From an uncultured Trueperaceae bacterium (GTDB lineage: Bacteria; Deinococcota; Deinococci; Deinococcales; Trueperaceae), in the NCBI GenBank assembly GCA_937907415.1, contig CALCHY010000256.1:1-7257 (forward strand): 7,257 nucleotides of DNA, in the 5' to 3' direction. Below the pieces are notes generated by a model. The model was not told the origin of the DNA and did no database searches. It saw only the letters and a list, made by a program, of their open reading frames with translations. Below are positions 5,000-7,257 of this stretch, in pieces. Each line of letters begins with the position of its first letter. The first letter of the stretch is position 1. The translations under genes were made by a program, and so were the position numbers.

Positions 5000-7246
5000 A
5001 TGGATGCACTTCTTGGTGGTCCTGACGGCAGTTCCTGGCGGCGCACGCGTGCGTTCGCCCTCTGGGTGCTTGCGGTAGCTACTTGCGCCGTGGCGTTGAG
5101 TGCCAACGCCCAGAACCTGCCAGTGTCGCTCGCGCTCCCCGCCGACGCCGACTTGGCAGCGCACGCCACCCTCGTTCCCGCTGGCGCGCCGGAGCGCCCG
5201 GTTGCTGGCTGGGACCTCGTCGCCGTGGAGAACGCCGCCTTGGCGCAGGCCGACACGCTGCCCGCTGAACTCTGGGAGGTCGACGCGCTGGCCGAGGCGC
5301 TAGGCGTGGAGCAGGAGGCGGCGTTCGAGTTCGTGCGCGACCATCTCGCGTTCGATCCGTACCGCGGCGTGTTGCGCGGCGCGGCCGGGGCGCTCGCCGC
5401 CCGGGCAGGCAACGCCTGGGACCGTGCGCTCCTATTGCGGGCGCTGCTCGAGCATCACGGCTACCGCACGCGCTTAGCTTTCGGTGAACTCGACGACGGC
5501 GCCGTGAGTGCGCTGCTCGCGGCCGCGGCACAAGGCGCTCCGCAACCCCTCGCTGACCCTGCTACGACCACGAACGTGCAGTCACTGGCGACGCGGGCGT
5601 GGCGCGATCACGCGCTCCTAACGCAGGCACTGGCTGCCGCGGGAGCGCTAGAGACGCTGGGCGCCGGCGCTGAGTTGCCCGACCTGCGGGCGGCCATTCG
5701 CGCTCACGTCTGGGTGCAAGTCGAGCAGATCGACGACACCTGGCTCGACCTAGACCCGTCGTTGCCGGACGCCTCACCGGGTAACGTCCTCACGACTGCC
5801 ACCACCACCGCCGACGAGGTACCCGCTGAGGCTAATCACCTGGTCGTGGTGCGCGTGCTGGCCGAGACGCTAGAGGAAGGCGTGCTGCAGCAGGTCGTCG
5901 CGCTGGAGCAGACCTTGGCGGCGGCCGACGCCGCTGGCAGCGAGCTGTGGCTCTACTTCCAGCCCGAGGCGCCCGGCCTCGGCGGGGCCATCCTCGGGGC
6001 CCTAGGCGAATCGAACTGGGTGCCGAACCTGATGGTGAACGGTCAGGTAGTCACGGGAACCGCGTTCCCGCTAGGCGGCGCAAGTGACGATTCCTTCACG
6101 GGCTTCTTCGGTGGAGGCGGGCCGCAGCTCACCCGGTTGACGCTCGAACTCGCTGCGCTCCCCCCGGGCGGCGCCGAGCGCTCGAGCCAGCGCGCGCTCT
6201 TCGACCGCGTTGACCCGGCGCTGCGCGAAGCGGGCGCCGTGACGGCCGAAACGTTACTCGCGCTACCGGAAGAAGGCGCGCCGCCGGCGCTGGCGTCCCT
6301 CCACCACGTACTCGTTTCCACCGGCGGAATGAACCCCCGCGAGCAGGCCATCGGCCGTGCGCTCGCCGCGAACTTCGCAGGCAACGACCTGCAAGCAGAC
6401 GGCGCCGCCTCGGAATACCCCATGCAAGACCTACTGTGGCCGCTGGCGGTGGCCGACCAAGCGCTAGTACTGGCCTCCGAGAGGGTGATCGTGGACGGCC
6501 TAGCGGAGCCGGGCATGCGCGCTTACGTGGACGGTGCCAGGGCATACGTGGTGTCGTTGACGCCGTTCGGGGGCGCGGAGAACGGCACCGCCTCGATCAT
6601 CGACCTGGCGCTAGACCGCGTGGCGTTCGTGGGTGCGGCCGGTGCCAGCGCTGAGGCAAGGCTGAGGCTCTGGTACGGCGTGCTGCAAGGAGCGCTGGAG
6701 ACCGACATGACCCAGGCCAGGTCCCGCGCAGTTGACCCGAGCACGGCCGTGGTTGACAGCGTAAGCCTAAGGATGGGCGAGGACCTGAGGGTGCTGCGGC
6801 CCGACGATGCCGAGGCCGTCCCGGCCGCGGCCGCCGAGCTCCGCTCAGCGCTGAGGTCCGGCGAGCTAGCTGTGACGGTCGGCGCACCCGGCCCGACCGG
6901 CGCGTTCTGGGCGATCGAACCCACCACCGGCGCCACCCTCTCGGTAGTAGAGCCGGGGTTGCGCATCGGCTTCATCGGCGGAGGCAACTACACGAACTCC
7001 AGCGGCGGCGGCCCACGCTACGTCATCGACCCAAAGACCGGGAACACCACCGGCTACATCAAAGACGGCACGCGCTACCGTTACGCCCGCACACCAGCCA
7101 ACAAGTGCGGCGGCGGCACCGAGTACGTCGTGATCCTCGGCTGCGTGTCCATCCCCGGGAGTATGACCGTGGGGATGGTGACCGGCGTGGTCGTCGTGGC
7201 GATAGTGTCGTGGGCGGCGGCCATCTTGGAGTTGGCGTTCCTATGA
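5000..7246 (+). CDS. Exported transglutaminase-like protein lacking the catalytic Cys
   Basis: A 748-residue exported protein. Residues 14-37 make a signal peptide (WRRTR, then a hydrophobic core, then A35-N36-A37 before Q38). Residues about 105-165 resemble the bacterial transglutaminase-like core: FDPYRGVLRGA (118-128), then RAGNAWDRALLLRALLEHHG (135-154). Active members have G-x-C here; this protein has A139. The second half of the fold is clear: AHVWVQVE (235-242) with H236, and DTWLDLDPSLPD (246-257) with D252 at the Asp position. The protein therefore keeps the fold and two of three catalytic positions but should not catalyse acyl transfer or proteolysis, and may instead bind peptides or scaffold. 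A long alanine-rich central part (about 280-650) belongs to no family I can name. The C-terminus has a Gly-rich stretch (659-673), cysteines C703 and C715, and a hydrophobic helix about 723-745 that could anchor it. GAGGTGG (4986-4992) lies seven bases before the ATG. The stop overlaps the next start. Confidence 0.8.
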   Translation: MDALLGGPDGSSWRRTRAFALWVLAVATCAVALSANAQNLPVSLALPADADLAAHATLVPAGAPERPVAGWDLVAVENAALAQADTLPAELWEVDALAEALGVEQEAAFEFVRDHLAFDPYRGVLRGAAGALAARAGNAWDRALLLRALLEHHGYRTRLAFGELDDGAVSALLAAAAQGAPQPLADPATTTNVQSLATRAWRDHALLTQALAAAGALETLGAGAELPDLRAAIRAHVWVQVEQIDDTWLDLDPSLPDASPGNVLTTATTTADEVPAEANHLVVVRVLAETLEEGVLQQVVALEQTLAAADAAGSELWLYFQPEAPGLGGAILGALGESNWVPNLMVNGQVVTGTAFPLGGASDDSFTGFFGGGGPQLTRLTLELAALPPGGAERSSQRALFDRVDPALREAGAVTAETLLALPEEGAPPALASLHHVLVSTGGMNPREQAIGRALAANFAGNDLQADGAASEYPMQDLLWPLAVADQALVLASERVIVDGLAEPGMRAYVDGARAYVVSLTPFGGAENGTASIIDLALDRVAFVGAAGASAEARLRLWYGVLQGALETDMTQARSRAVDPSTAVVDSVSLRMGEDLRVLRPDDAEAVPAAAAELRSALRSGELAVTVGAPGPTGAFWAIEPTTGATLSVVEPGLRIGFIGGGNYTNSSGGGPRYVIDPKTGNTTGYIKDGTRYRYARTPANKCGGGTEYVVILGCVSIPGSMTVGMVTGVVVVAIVSWAAAILELAFL

Positions 7247-7257
7247 GGCGCCGCTCG
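7243..7257 (+). CDS. Start of a downstream gene, cut by the window end
   Basis: ATG at 7243 overlaps the TGA (7244-7246) of the transglutaminase-like gene in the common ATGA coupling arrangement. The frame reads MRRRS to the edge, and the three arginines would suit the basic start of a signal peptide. GGAG at 7228-7231 is the nearest ribosome-binding site, 11 bases away, so translation would rely partly on coupling. Only five codons are visible, so no product can be assigned. If real, the product probably works with the exported protein before it. Confidence 0.5.

Noticed and set aside
1..7257. CRISPR arrays, tRNA or rRNA genes, transposase genes or terminal inverted repeats
   Set aside because: No spaced direct repeats, cloverleaf-like segments, rRNA signatures or transposase motifs were seen on either strand.

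Overview
This is a GC-rich bacterial window with six complete plus-strand genes and the first codons of a seventh. There are no RNA genes, insertion sequences or CRISPR repeats. The taxon cannot be fixed from the sequence. The solute-binding protein has an ordinary signal-peptidase-I leader and no lipobox cysteine, which fits a two-membraned bacterium with a periplasm better than a Gram-positive one. Start sites carry recognisable Shine-Dalgarno sequences (AGGAG, AAGGAG, AGGCGG, GAGGTGG).

Left part, about 90-4907: a likely five-gene operon. A candidate promoter with a palindrome between its -35 and -10 elements precedes a FadR-type GntR/FCD regulator (192-881). Next comes a gamma-glutamylcyclotransferase-like protein (976-1446), which a 17-codon upstream reading frame may couple to translation. 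Then come a secreted family-5 solute-binding protein of the DppA/OppA/GsiB type (1528-3087) and two DppB/DppC-type permeases (3109-4050 and 4050-4907). The gaps shrink along the operon (94, 81 and 21 nt, then a one-base TGATG overlap). A strong hairpin lies just upstream of the binding-protein gene. No ATPase gene follows the permeases, so the importer needs ATP-binding subunits encoded elsewhere. A reasonable hypothesis is a substrate-induced uptake system for a peptide-like, possibly gamma-glutamyl, compound, with the cyclotransferase-like enzyme acting on the imported product. The substrate is not proven by the sequence.

Right part, 4908-7257: a separate unit with its own weak promoter candidate. 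It encodes a 748-residue exported protein with a transglutaminase-like domain whose catalytic cysteine position is alanine (A139), although the His and Asp positions (H236, D252) remain. A glycine-rich C-terminal segment with two cysteines and a final hydrophobic helix suggest membrane anchoring. Its stop codon overlaps an ATG (ATGA) that probably starts a further co-translated gene cut off by the window end.

The most interesting points are the apparently inactive transglutaminase-fold protein with its coupled downstream partner, the cyclotransferase-transporter pairing, and the mini-ORF ending inside the ATGATG start of the cyclotransferase gene.
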